Source of the DNA: Nautilus pompilius
Lineage: Eukaryota; Mollusca; Cephalopoda; Nautilida; Nautilidae
Reading direction: 5' to 3'
Assembly: GCA_018389105.1 (NCBI GenBank)
Contig: JACATO010001215.1
Location: forward strand, 1-64,000
Length of the DNA stretch: 64,000 nucleotides
Shown: positions 26,305 through 37,435 of the stretch, piece after piece
Position numbering within the stretch: the stretch's first letter is position 1
How the letters are laid out: every line of letters starts with the position of its first letter
The notes under the pieces: model-generated
What the model was told of the DNA's origin: nothing
Seen by the model: the letters and a program-made list of their open reading frames with translations, nothing else
The model's database searches: none
Made by a program: the position numbers and the translations under genes

Positions 26305-28825
26305 GAAATAACTTTTGTTGTTTTTTTTTAAATAATTGATTAATGTCATAAACAGTCCTAACTAACATGCAATATTATTAATTTATACTTACAGAGGAAC
26401 CAACGAAATAACGTAATATTCCTAAATTCCTACATTTTTTTAAAAGGTGACGGAAAGGAAGGACATAAAGTCAAACAACTTCTTAAGCAAACTGTGCAGG
26501 ATGCGTTTAAAGTTCTGTCCGGAAATTCTTTCCATTTTGCGGAGAATCAGAAATCAGGATAACGAATTACATGGCGAATAAAAGTTTAAATTCTTTATTT
26601 TACAGTGAAATTAAACTCGTTCGATGATTTTTTGTTTGTTTTTTTTGGGGGGGTTGGGGTTAGAGTCTTAATGATGTCAGACTTCACCCGAGCCTCTACA
26701 ATCGTTTGTGTAGATTTTGACGTTGATTTCGATGTCTTTGAGGAAGGCGCCTTTTGCATTCGAAAGGTGATTTTAGGGTCTCGATAGATAACGAAGATTC
26801 TAGGGACAAAATCTGGTTATTCTTGGATGTTGAACCACCTGTTCGACTGTCAGAATTTGTTCATCCGAAAACAGGAGTCACGGATGATGGCTGCCTCCTT
26901 ACTGGCTCCAGAGCCGACGGGAGAGATCCAGCAACTATTCTTTCGATCGTACCGTCAACAAGAAGCGGCCCTTTCCGGATAATCCGAGTTCTCCAGTTCT
27001 ATTCTGACCACTTTCCGGAACGTCCATTTGCTGGTCTCGAACTCGCTGGGTATTATTTGTTTTTTTTTCCATTGACTACTACCGATTTTGAAAAGTCTGA
27101 GACTAGTTTTTGACTTTGAAGTTTATCTGTTGTGACGGTGATCGGTTGGCCCGGGTCTTGGTCTGTCTTTGACAGGAGACAGATATTTCTCATACCGATC
27201 GATGGTACAGGGGTCGAGGAATTTCCTCTTGTAGTTCTTTTCTGTTTTCGAAACGAATGAAGGATTTCTCTCCTTGTCCTTCCGGATTGAGTCCCAACGA
27301 CGCGACAGTGCGAAGATTCGGTTTTATCTCACACGATGTAAACGCAAATGTGTAATCACGTCGTGGATATTTGTGGGACACATTCCTATAGTGGACGATT
27401 AGAGATTTCCATCGAGGCAAAGTACAAAATTTTCGGCCGTTCAGCTCTCAGACTTTTGGATGGAGCTTAATATGTTCCCCTGTAAGATCAAGAATAACGG
27501 GAGAAAACATTGCTTATCTTCTTTAAAATTTACGTTTAGCTACATCTCGGATAAGTTGTGCAATGTGGACTTTATTTTTTAAGATATATATTATAGCGAT
27601 AAAAGGAAGTTCATTTGTCTGTTTTCATTTTACAAAGACTGGATTATTTGAAATGATTATTGAAATAAAGATCAATTTACTTTTAATTACAAGAAAGCTG
27701 ATAAGGAAACATAAAACATTACAAGATTACTGTATGTAGTTTTGATTTATCGACAATTTATTTACAACTTAAACAACTTGATGTTAGAATATAACATATC
27801 TAGTTTCTACAGAGTCATCGATAAACCATTTCCTCATGCCATTAATATATTTGTTTTTAGATACTTCTCGCTTTATTGTATTATGCACTTGAATTTTAGT
27901 AAATTCTACTTTTTTTAAGCTTCTCTTAATTGACCTGGTGGCTTATAATTTTCTATTGATTCTTAATCAGACTTTTATTGAAGGCACCCGTGTTTAGACA
28001 CCATTTTACGGAATAACAAAGTCGTTCCTATTAGTTAACAGGGTTAAGTACTCCGACCGTTCTTTCCTCAACATCTGGTGCTTACATCGAAGAGCCATAT
28101 ACGACAGATTACTTCAGCGCTGTATATTCAGCATGAAGATCACATGGCCGACCATGCATGTTCTTCTAATAATGGCTTTTATCCGTCTAAGCCTGCCTGA
28201 CCTTTGGTGATTATTTATTCCTGCTTTTCATTCTACCTTCTTTTCTTTTTGTTTGTTTGCGCATCTTTCCACAGCTGCAGGAGATGGAATAGAGAGCTAA
28301 CGAGAGCGGGATAATGCAGATTTTTGTCGGAGGTGACTTTAGCACTATTAACAGTGCTTTCGGGTTTGGGAACAGGTGATTTAAGAGATTTGTTAATGCG
28401 ATAGCTCTTATAGGAATGAATTCAGTGTTTAACTCCTCGCAAAAGATGACCCGGAGTGGAGAGTCAGCGTCTGATAGTTTAGCTAATTTCTAACTTCCTA
28501 CATAAAGCATATGGTATCCGGTTTTATGACGAACAGTTATCCAGTAGCATTTGTTAGAAAGAGTAATACATCAAGCAATGAAATCGAAAAAAAGGGGAAC
28601 ACAAGGTAGAATTCTACACTTTCTAAAGTATTTAGTGGTAGAAAGTTGGATAAATGCAAGATACAACCGGCTTTAATAAAGGTAAATGTGGTTCCACTAC
28701 AGTAAACCGAATGGAACTCGTTCGTCTCTGAATTTAGACTTTCATTCTGAATTAGAAATTTTAGAACACCGACCACATAGTTTACGTTAACTTAGCAAAA
28801 ACCAAAAGTTATTTTTTTTTAAAAC

Positions 28826-28853
28826 CACACACACACACACACACACACAACAC

Positions 28854-28888
<35 letters not shown>
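28826..28888. repeat. (AC)n microsatellite
   Basis: About 60 bp of AC with two short AAC interruptions. Confidence 0.9.
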
Positions 28889-28891
<3 letters not shown>

Positions 28892-29594
28892 ACAGCAAAC
28901 AGTGAATCAACGAAATTTGTGAGAGTTATCTGGATCTTTTACATGATGTTAACATTTATATTATTCCAATCTTATTTTCATTGATAGAAATCATTAATAT
29001 GCTTCGAGAAGTATCTACGTGCAGGTACTAGCCCTGCATAAGATAAAGATTTTCGCAAATGTTAGAAATTTTAATCTTTATTTGGTATCTGTTAAAATAT
29101 ACGGATAATAGCGAATTTTTTAGTTATATTTATTGATACGTTAAATGGTTGACGAAATCGCAGCATCAGCCTACGTCGTCACACCTCTAGGACTCCGGTA
29201 CTCAGCGTCCTTAATGTAGCAATTACTTGCAGCTAATGAGAAACCAAGTTGTATATTTAAATAAGTGCGCGCTTAAAATATTGATTTGACTAAAGAATGT
29301 TATTATAACCGAAGAAGTAGGTATTTGATAAATCAGAACGAAAATACCTGCTAACGTTGTGTTAATCTTTGCAGTCTTCGCTAGTCGTCGTTGTCCTCAT
29401 TCTTTTTGATGACCTTAATTGGCGCACACACTTCCGGTTAAATGATTGGAAACTTAGATACGTTAGAAATTTACTACGTCTACAGTGTGGGGCTGTTTTT
29501 CCTAATATTTACCATTTTTAGTATTATTAGTATTATCATCATTTATTGGTTAATTTACCTCTTTGTGTTATAATTTAAAGTCCATATACTTCTT

Positions 29595-29675
29595 GGAGTT
29601 CCGCTGTAATATGATCTGTGGTCTCCGGGGCTTTGGAAATAGTTATTTTGCTAAATATGAATGATTGCTCCGGGA
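29595..29675 (+). repeat. Dispersed repeat, copy 1
   Basis: Matches 31288-31371 over about 80 bp in the same orientation. Shared phrases include GTGGTCTC, TTGGAAATAGT, TTTGCT and GATTGCTCCG. Family unknown. Confidence 0.7.
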
Positions 29676-29736
29676 TTTGTTTGGTGATGATACGATTTGA
29701 GATAAGCCGACGACGCTGTCTTCAGCCGTTAATTCT

Positions 29737-29778
29737 TGAAGTGGCTGTGCAGTGCCACGATCACTGCTAAGAGGCTCT
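29737..29778 (+). repeat. SINE-like tRNA-related fragment, copy 2
   Basis: Ungapped partner of 19079-19120 at about 74 percent, with the box A-like TGGCTGTGCAGTG. It follows repeat copy 1 by about 60 bp. Confidence 0.35.
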
Positions 29779-31287
29779 GCCCATTTGTGCGCCTTAAGGT
29801 GACTGGTACTTCAGACTTAAGCAGGAAATGAAGGTATCTATTAGACCATTATCTCACACTGGGATCGTACTTGCCATTACCTACTCTGAGGGTCAAAATA
29901 TAATGGTGGTATTACACATATAGAATATAGGCTTCACTTAATTCTATTATCTAAACCAAAATGAAGTCTTCACAATTCTGAGATTTCACTGAACGGAAAG
30001 TCATCTTAACTTTATTTTTAATGATTTGTATATAAAATCATCGAACAGTATTTACATGAAATATAATGCAACGGATAATAGTATATTCGTGTAAATACCA
30101 AAGCAGACATCAAGGATGAAGCTCAAGTGTTTTCCTATTTTGAGACAATATTTTTTGGCACCGTGTGAGTAAACTGTTTGTAGAAAATGTTGCTAGGGGA
30201 TATTTTCTAGCCTTACTACGGGCTTGCCCTTCTGTGCCGTATTTCTAGTAAATGTATCATTTTAATCATCCTGAGAATTTAATTGATCGAATTTTGATGA
30301 TCCGTATATGTACGATATACTTTAAAATACATCTGAAAAGAAAATTAATCAATACTTCACAAATATTTAATTTACCTTTAGGATATTGAAATTCTCAGTG
30401 TCTCTCACCTTAGTCAGGGACAAAGAAGCTGTGACTCATTATCATTTTGGTGTTCATATTTCTTTGCATTTTTTGTAACCTAGGGAACCCGACCGTTTCA
30501 AATATTTTTGTTCGCCAAATCCCCAAAACTGTTCACGATTAACTTAAAACAAAACACAATGAATAAATATTCGAGTTTTTCTTCAGGTAACCTTTACTTT
30601 TGATCTAGTGCACTGATCTGAAATGGAAATGGCATTAAATGCTCGTGAACGAAGAATCTACCACAATTTTTTTATTAAAAAAATCCATTGGATTTGTATA
30701 TCCCGATCTATTTTGAACATCACTCTTGTTGAAGTTGTTTGTCTTTTATTTCTCGGGTAGGCAGTGGCAGGCTTTAGCCAAATCCCGATTAAAGTTTACA
30801 TGCTACCTTTTTGATTACCCGTTATAATCCCTGCTCCAAGTTATCGCCATCTGGAACAAGTTTTATGAAACTGGAATAAAGCTTCTATTTTTTCCCCCTA
30901 TTTTACTGCTGTGCGTTTTACTTTACAAAAGCAAAAGAAAACGACGATATTAACGATTTTTAGATTGGCAACTGGCTATGTTGGCAACGAGTTTCTCTTT
31001 TGCATTCCACTATGTTGCTCTTCGCGCAAGGCGATAAGTATAAACAGGTTTTATCCTGTTGGCGCACATACAAATTCTGGAATGTGGAACCAAACTGAAG
31101 GTCGTTACAATACCGAAACCGCCTCGCTTGTCGCTATTTAATATGCTGGGCAACAATACTGCGCTGTGTTATTTTTTTTTTAAAAAAAAAGAAGGAAAAA
31201 CGTATCTTTCCGGATTCGAGTCATCAATAACCTTAAGGTCCAGAGGAGGTGAGATGAAAAGTAATTTCGACAAAAATTGAAATAGAG

Positions 31288-31371
31288 GGAGTTCGGCTAT
31301 TCGGCATGATACGTGGTCTCTGGAGCTTTTGGAAATAGTCACTTTGCTGAATATTAACGATTGCTCCGAGA
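31288..31371 (+). repeat. Dispersed repeat, copy 2
   Basis: Second copy of the unit at 29595-29675, about three quarters identical with small indels. Confidence 0.7.
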
Positions 31372-32203
31372 AAAGAAACTCATAAGTTGTTTAGTGAATT
31401 TGGTTGCCATGGTGAAGCCGTGAGAAGCGGAGCAGGGCAGAATCGGTCGAAGTTTAGGACCTTTTCGTGAATTCCGTTGTTGTTTTATTTTATGCCGCAG
31501 GGTGTCGGCAGACAAATTGGAGAGACGACAGTTATCTACATAAACAGGAGCGGACTAATCTGCATGAACAAAACCGCCATCGTCTTGCCGGCTATACAAA
31601 GCAAATATCGATTAGGATACGTCCGTTCTTCTCGTCACGCGTGGTAAGGAAGAACTCTAATATCCATTTGAAAAAAACCAACTGTTTATTTTTTGCATCT
31701 TTTTTTCTTTTTACTTTAAAAGAAAAAAAAACCTGATTAAAGGTTTGGAAAAGCGTTGTAGTTCTTATTTAATTAATTCATTTACTTTCGTTAGTTTCAT
31801 TCCATGATGCGCTCAAAAGGCTTCTTGGTTTGTCGATTTTAAAAGCATTTGTTTCTCTTCTTCTAAAAACCAGAAACGTCCGAAATCTCGATTTTGTCCA
31901 TAATAACCACGCACCTGTCCGTCTCCGAAGTTAGCCGACACTAAACGCTCGGTGGGTGCTTCAGGTGGAGACTGGTCCGGTCTTCAGCCAGCACAACCGC
32001 TGTACACGTGCGATAGCTACGGCTGAGATCCCCCTACTCTCATCCTACTGATTGCTGTATTTATTTATATATTTTTCTTTTCGATTACTTACGATTTATG
32101 CTTTTGTTTCGTCTTTTGGTATAATCCGTGGAGTCGTTTGAATTTTTTAAAAAAAGGAATTTTTAGAGCTGTTATTTTTCACATCTCTACATTCGTCGTT
32201 TTT

Positions 32204-32426
32204 GGACATAGGCCTTCCCCAGATTGCATGGGGAGTAAGGGGCCAAACCCTGCCGCGCTGGCCCAGTGCGGGTTGGCAGGGATAGGGGTAAGTGGATGTC
32301 AGCGTCCTGTACAGCTATTTCAAGCTTTTCGGCTCTCAGCAGCAGCACGGCACCTCCGACCCTCCCGGATCGAACCCGCAACCTCCGGTTCACAAGCTAA
32401 CTTGCTACCCGTTAGGCCACGCCGTT
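32204..32426 (-). mobile_element. tRNA-derived SINE
   Basis: Minus-strand head GGCGTGGCCTAACGGGTAGC holds a box A (TGGCCTAACGGG, 32419-32408). Forty-two bases on comes box B (GGGTTCGATCC, 32377-32367), the spacing of a tRNA internal promoter. About 150 bp of unrelated body follows (GC-rich, ending near 32204). The head no longer folds into a clean tRNA, so this is a retroposon rather than a tRNA gene. The body family is unknown to me; mollusc tRNA-SINEs are the natural comparison. Confidence 0.75.
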
Positions 32427-34179
32427 GATCTCGATTAATAACTACGTTCATCTAATTTGTGGAGAGTGGAGGAAGTACATACAGCTCCCTGTCTGCTGCG
32501 TGTTCTTCTGTGTTTGTTTTTTAAGTTGTTTATTAATTTCTATCGCCGATAAATTCATTGTTTTCAAATATATAATGCAGTGAGACCGATAACGTGAGAA
32601 ATGTACTGTCACAGATGAATACTGTAATCAGTCCTCGTTTCCCTAGCTGTTGATGAATATTCCAACTTTTAGTGATTCGGAAAAAATTAAGGAAACAGAA
32701 GAACAAATATGCCTTGTCATTTGATTCCAAAAACGTATTTAAATAAAAAGAAATCACTAGATTTCAAATGAATAGTCAAGAAGGAAACTGTACTAAAGCA
32801 ATTTTGCATATTCACAAAGCCCGTAGACGGGGTTAGAAAGCACAGACGTGAAAAATTTGTGAGCGACGTACATTAAATTCCATGTGATTTTGCTTGAATT
32901 TAAGACTGATCTTCTGCACTTTCAGTCAAGAGTTCAAACCTTGGGTACTTAATGAAATTGCTCGTTTCTACAGACGTTTCTAAAGTTGTATGTAACCGCT
33001 CTTAGCCAGGAATGTTAATGAGACTAACTCAGCGTGGTACCAACTTTCCTACACTGGATGGTCATCTGAATGACGACTTCATCCTGACAGCTGAGTCTAA
33101 AGTGATGTTCTAGGCTGTCCTGTTCAATAGACCGAACAACGTTGTTAATCAACCAGTGGGAGGTGGGGGGGGGGGAGAAACCGCACGGAGAATGAGGCAT
33201 AGCTGTATGTTTAATAGCATCCATTTCAAACTATATACAAGGGAGAGATAAATCAAAAATAAATTGGATCCTCCTGTTGTCGCCATGTGGCACCAGCACG
33301 ATAGGACAGTTCTTCTCTTCAGGCACTTGCGCCTTACTGAGTAGATTTCATGTTTAACGTTGTGCAAGTGCTACGTAAAGATTTTCATCTGGCTCTTCAT
33401 GGCGATCAGTGGAAAAGGAATACAGATAACTTGACAGCCAGCTGGAGTAATTTTTGTAAGGTTGTGCCAAGTCGATCGTCGCGATAAGTGAACGAACAGA
33501 TTTTAATTCAAACACACACCAAACATCCCGTGAAACACCAACCAAATCTCCGTTTACGGAAGAGCTGCTCGAAACTGGGCACAACATCTGGGTTCATTCT
33601 TGCGAAGCTTATCCCGGAACTAAAAGCGGTTATTGTTTTCCACTAGCTGGTATCTAGACTCATTCAGTACAAAGTTTCATATTTAATCTGAGTAAATATT
33701 TCCCATATTAATCTTTCCATCGCTTTTACTTTCGTTTTAAGATAAGCCAGACTTTAGTGGCGTTGAATTTTACATAATACACTGGTTTCTAAGTGGTAAA
33801 CAGCAAAAACAAGAATATTTTCAAAACGATTAAACTTATATTCACAAAATGTTCAACAAACCGTTTCTTCATGTAATGAAATTTTTACTAGAGATATATG
33901 TTAAATAGTTCCGGTAAAAGCATAAAAATTAACTTTGGCATAAGGGGTTTAAATATCCGGCTGGTGTTCTTATACGTTTCGCCTCTGTTAGAATATTTGT
34001 TTTGAAGCGACAGGTTACAAATGAGCAGCCGTAGCAGTTTAGAAGTTTCCCAAAGGTGGAGAGCTAGTTAGAATATAGGCCGGGCAGTTTTGGATCCAGG
34101 TGGCGGAATGGCTAAATGTGGACAGGAATTTGATATCTCAGCCATAGATACAGTTCCAAGTGCGTTGAGATATTGTCCA

Positions 34180-34678
34180 AAGTTAAAGAACGACTACGAA
34201 TCGCAGCTGCAGTAGATGATCTCCATGTATCACTTTCAACTTGGTGAAGCAGAACTTTAACATCGACTATTGTTTTTGATTTCTCTGCGGCTACAGGGAG
34301 ATTGGCACCATCCTGAACCATGCACACGGGGATGCATAAAAGAGATCTGTGCAAGACGATATCCATGATGTGTAAACCCTTGATCCGCTGCCATAAACAG
34401 AAGTGGTTTATCTGGCGCGGTGAACGTGTCGCATGGACATTACATGAGTGCAGCCATGTTCGCTTTACTGATGGAGTGTGACTCACGGCACGTACTAATC
34501 TGGAGAGAACGTGGAACAGGCAGCCAACTCACAAACGTGATGGAGGGGCATCCTCAGGAGGTGGATGTGTGATGGTCTGGGAAGGAGTTTCATTGGTTGA
34601 ACTTACAGACCTGTATGCTTTTCAGGAAGATATCCTGACTGTGTTTTGGGATAGGGACCAGATTCTGGGATTCCTGTA
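34180..34678 (+). pseudogene. Tc1-type transposase relic next to exon b
   Basis: In one frame with an internal stop: AWTLHECSHVRFTDG (family: W-x-x-V-x-FTDESRF), then GGASSGGGCVMVWEGVSLVE and LTDLYAFQEDILTVFWDRDQ. That is the Tc1 block GGGSVMVWGGIS followed by the Y-R-D-x-I-L region. The last third, with the third catalytic residue, is missing. Similarity ends about 130 bp before the acceptor of receptor exon b. Confidence 0.7.
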
Positions 34679-34807
34679 ACCAAATAAGTAATTTCCGTGC
34701 ATTGAAGGGCTTCCCTTTTAGGTGACATGTGTAGTTTTCCTTTACTTCTACTTAATATTAAGAAAAAGTCGTTAACTTTGGAAACATTTGTTTGTTTCTC
34801 TTTCAAG

Positions 34808-34969
34808 GGAGTGAATGAACTTGACCTTCGGAATTTTACATATGGAGGAGTGAAAATCACGGGGTTTCAGATCGTGAACCACGAGCGGATAATAGTGAAA
34901 AATTTCCTCGAAGATTGGATGAAGCTGGACTTGCACTTGTGGCCTGGGGCCGGACAGAAGAAGGTGTCG
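34808..34969 (+). CDS. GRIA: AMPA receptor exon b: amino-terminal domain, 54 codons
   Basis: 162-nt exon, phase 0 on both sides, acceptor TTTCAAG and donor GTAAGC. It starts GVNELDLRNFTYGGVKITGF, aligning with the family segment of the form DIDL-x-F-x-x-x-G-A-N-x-T-G-F-x-L-V. It continues with a conserved Trp (residue 37) in the position of the QQW/EEW helix. An N-glycosylation sequon NFT is at residues 9-11. Lobe 2 of the amino-terminal domain directs subunit assembly in this family. A decayed Tc1 transposase fragment ends about 130 bp upstream of this exon's acceptor. Confidence 0.92.
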
Positions 34970-36159
34970 GTAAGCTTTTCTAGGAACTGACCCCAGCCAC
35001 CACGAACGACAATGTGTCTTTTAGCATCTTTGACCGGTGTAGTGTCTGGGCGGTATAAGGCAGATTGATCGCCATCTCGTTCGTTGGTAGCTGATGTCGG
35101 AACAAACAAAAGGAATGCCTTTTCTTTTCTGTGATATATATATATATGTATCTATACATTTCTTCCTTCTTGTTATCACGGAACAGATAACTCCGGATTG
35201 TTCTTGTAAGTTACCAAAGCTGCAGTTGGTTTAAGCGAGAGAAAGAGAAAAAAAAGAGGTCTATCAGACGTCTGATTAGCAGCGAGTGGAAAGAGGAATA
35301 TCCGCAGGAAAACACGCGGAACTGCGGCTGGTATAGAGAGGAAGAAGCCACAGAGGTAGATAATGACATCACACGCAATCGCATGAAAAGAAAATATTTA
35401 AAATGGATGTTTTCTCCATTATTTCCGGTAATTACTGTGACCTTTAAGCAAGGTCAAATTTCGATTTTTTTTTTTGAGGTTTTACTGCCTGCTAGATTTA
35501 ACCGTGACGTACATAAATGTGGCAAACTTTGTTCCAGTCTCTCGAGATTCTACCGTTTGACATTTTTAATAAAGAAAAACATTTGTGTGTTTTATTTTTT
35601 TTTAACAACGTCGATAATTTCACTCTGGTTATGATCGGAGAATATTCGAACAGGTTACATCGATATGATCAATATCTTCATTGATACTGATGCAAAAATA
35701 AACAGAAAAAAATGTAGGGATGAGGTCAAACTCTTCATTTGTTGACGCAGTTTTAGGTAAAAGTGAACTACCGGCTCTGATTGCCGATACAGTAAATGCA
35801 TTTGGAAATAAAGCAAAATCGCTGGCTGCTCGTTGCTTCTGATGTAAAAGAGAACATCTGCCCCCCGTTACCAAGTTTCTAATAAGACAGATCGCCAACT
35901 CTTTCATAAAACATGTCTGACACCTTCATCATTGGGGGGTGAAATTGTCTTTGTTTTGGCCGATTTTACTACATAATAAAGTCTTTTTTTTAGTCTCCGT
36001 CAATGAGCAATAGCTTCTCTTAGCGGTTTCATGGTGTATTTCATGTAATTATCTGTCGTTACCCTTTTGCTGTTAAAGGTCGGATAATTAACTCTTGTTT
36101 CTATTTTTTAAAATTTATTATATAAATGTATATAATTGCTTTTTTTTTCTTCTTTACAG
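34970..36159 (+). other. GRIA: Receptor intron b-c, 1.2 kb
   Basis: Donor GTAAGC, acceptor CTTTACAG after a long T tract. It includes a short (TA)n at about 35134-35147. No other feature recognised. Confidence 0.8.
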
Positions 36160-36336
36160 TACGAAGTTGCGGCTATGTATGACGCTGTAGAGACGTTTGT
36201 CAGGGCGCTGAAGGACGTGTACGGCAATGTCTTCCGGAAAGGCAATGATTTGAACCACACAAAGGGAGTCAACTGCAAAGCTGATTCTCTGGTGACGTGG
36301 ACACTCGGAGAGGAAATACTGAAATCCATAACCAAG
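36160..36336 (+). CDS. GRIA: AMPA receptor exon c: amino-terminal domain, 59 codons
   Basis: 177-nt exon, phase 0 at both ends, acceptor CTTTACAG after a T-rich tract, donor GTTAGA. It begins YEVAAMYDAVETFVRALKDV, matching the family helix containing YD-x-V. Residue Cys39 in VNCKADSLVTW fits the conserved amino-terminal-domain cysteine that precedes a Trp and Gly in AMPA subunits. A sequon NHT lies at residues 32-34. The exon ends ILKSITK, the helix before the EGLTG segment that opens the next exon. Confidence 0.92.
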
Positions 36337-36959
36337 GTTAGAGGCTCTCTGAGAAGAAGCCGTTCTCTTTACACTGAACTAAACCTGCCTGTATAAGCTG
36401 TCTACGACAGAGTCATTACAGTTGTAAAAACTGCGTTTGAGTCAGCGGTTTGCCAGGTGAAGCGTCAATGTGAGAGTGGTGGCGCTATTGCGATTTAGCA
36501 AAAAAAAAAAAGAAGAGAGTGAAGCTGCGTTTTCGAGTATTTCTGTTTGGTTATGCAAATTACGAATTAAAGTAATACGTTAAAAATTTACGAAATAAAC
36601 TCCACAAGGAAAGAGGCTGTTTACCTTTGGTGAAAGGTCTTAATAAAGAGAGGGGATTTTCATGTCAAAATTCTTTACGACGGTTCTGATTACATCATGT
36701 TTATTTAGCGAGGTAAAAACGTCACTGCCAGTCAACCTATCCCACAATCTGCAGAAAGCATTTGCTTCTTTAAAAACTTGCCAACTAAACTTTATGATTC
36801 CCATTTATATTTCCTGCGCGGCAGCTGGCTGGACCATCCATGACCTGACATGACGTCCAGTCCATATGGCGATAGTTGTTCTCAGAGATGATTCCCTATT
36901 CAGCCACTAATGTGTTACGCTATCTGTGGAGCCAGATAGTGCGTTTTTTTTTTAACTTC

Positions 36960-37435
36960 GTCTCACGGATTTTATTCTGGATCAGGATCTGGAGATGGTG
37001 TCCCGCCAAGGGAAATACCTAAAATCTCCGTCATGTTTCTGAAACCATGGATGCACAAAGCAAGGCTCAGTAAATGAAGCATCGTCATCTTGAAAGGAGC
37101 TTCCCCATCCGGGTACTCATGAAGCATCGCTGAATGCTCTTGATCGGGAATGATGCTGAACTAACCTTTGGTACTTCTTCGGCCTTTCAAAGGGATAAAG
37201 CAGACCAGGGCCATTCTCGAACCGTGATTCCACCACTGGAGACCTAAACAGCTGAGAACAAACACACAAGAGCGGTCAATTTACTCGAGTGGCTCTTTCC
37301 AAATCTGTCCTTTTCCCATCTGTGCAAAAAGGACAGAACGTGACTCGTCAGATCACGTGTTTTTTGGGGTTTTTTTTGGCCGTTTCTCTTTAGTCCAGTC
37401 TCTGCACCTCCTACACCACTTGAGGTATCTTTTTA
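36960..37435 (-). pseudogene. Tc1 transposase relic, antisense to the receptor
   Basis: Minus strand, several frames: YLKWCRRCRDWTKEKRPKKT, then SDESR (the Tc1 second catalytic block), then FQDDDASFTEPCFVHPWFQK followed by HDGDFRYFPW. The last corresponds to the family pattern FQ-D-(D/N)-A-P-C-H ... HD-G-D-F-x-x-LPWP before SPDLNPIE, which is scrambled here. Frameshifts and stops throughout. Confidence 0.65.

Larger units (their letters stand above)
22442..34807 (+). other. GRIA: Receptor intron a-b, 12.4 kb
   Basis: Bounded by donor GTAAGA and acceptor TTTCAAG. Contents recognised: TG and AC microsatellites, a repeat pair (29595 and 31288), a SINE-like fragment, a tRNA-derived SINE at 32204-32426 and a Tc1 relic next to exon b. 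A GC-richer stretch of about 230 bp lies at 22990-23215. The remainder is AT-rich and shows no gene. Confidence 0.7.

Noticed and set aside
34085-34130. Segment GGTGGCGGAATGGCTAAATG resembling the start of a Leu/Ser tRNA
   Set aside because: No box B at proper spacing and no cloverleaf; it may be a SINE head, but support is insufficient.
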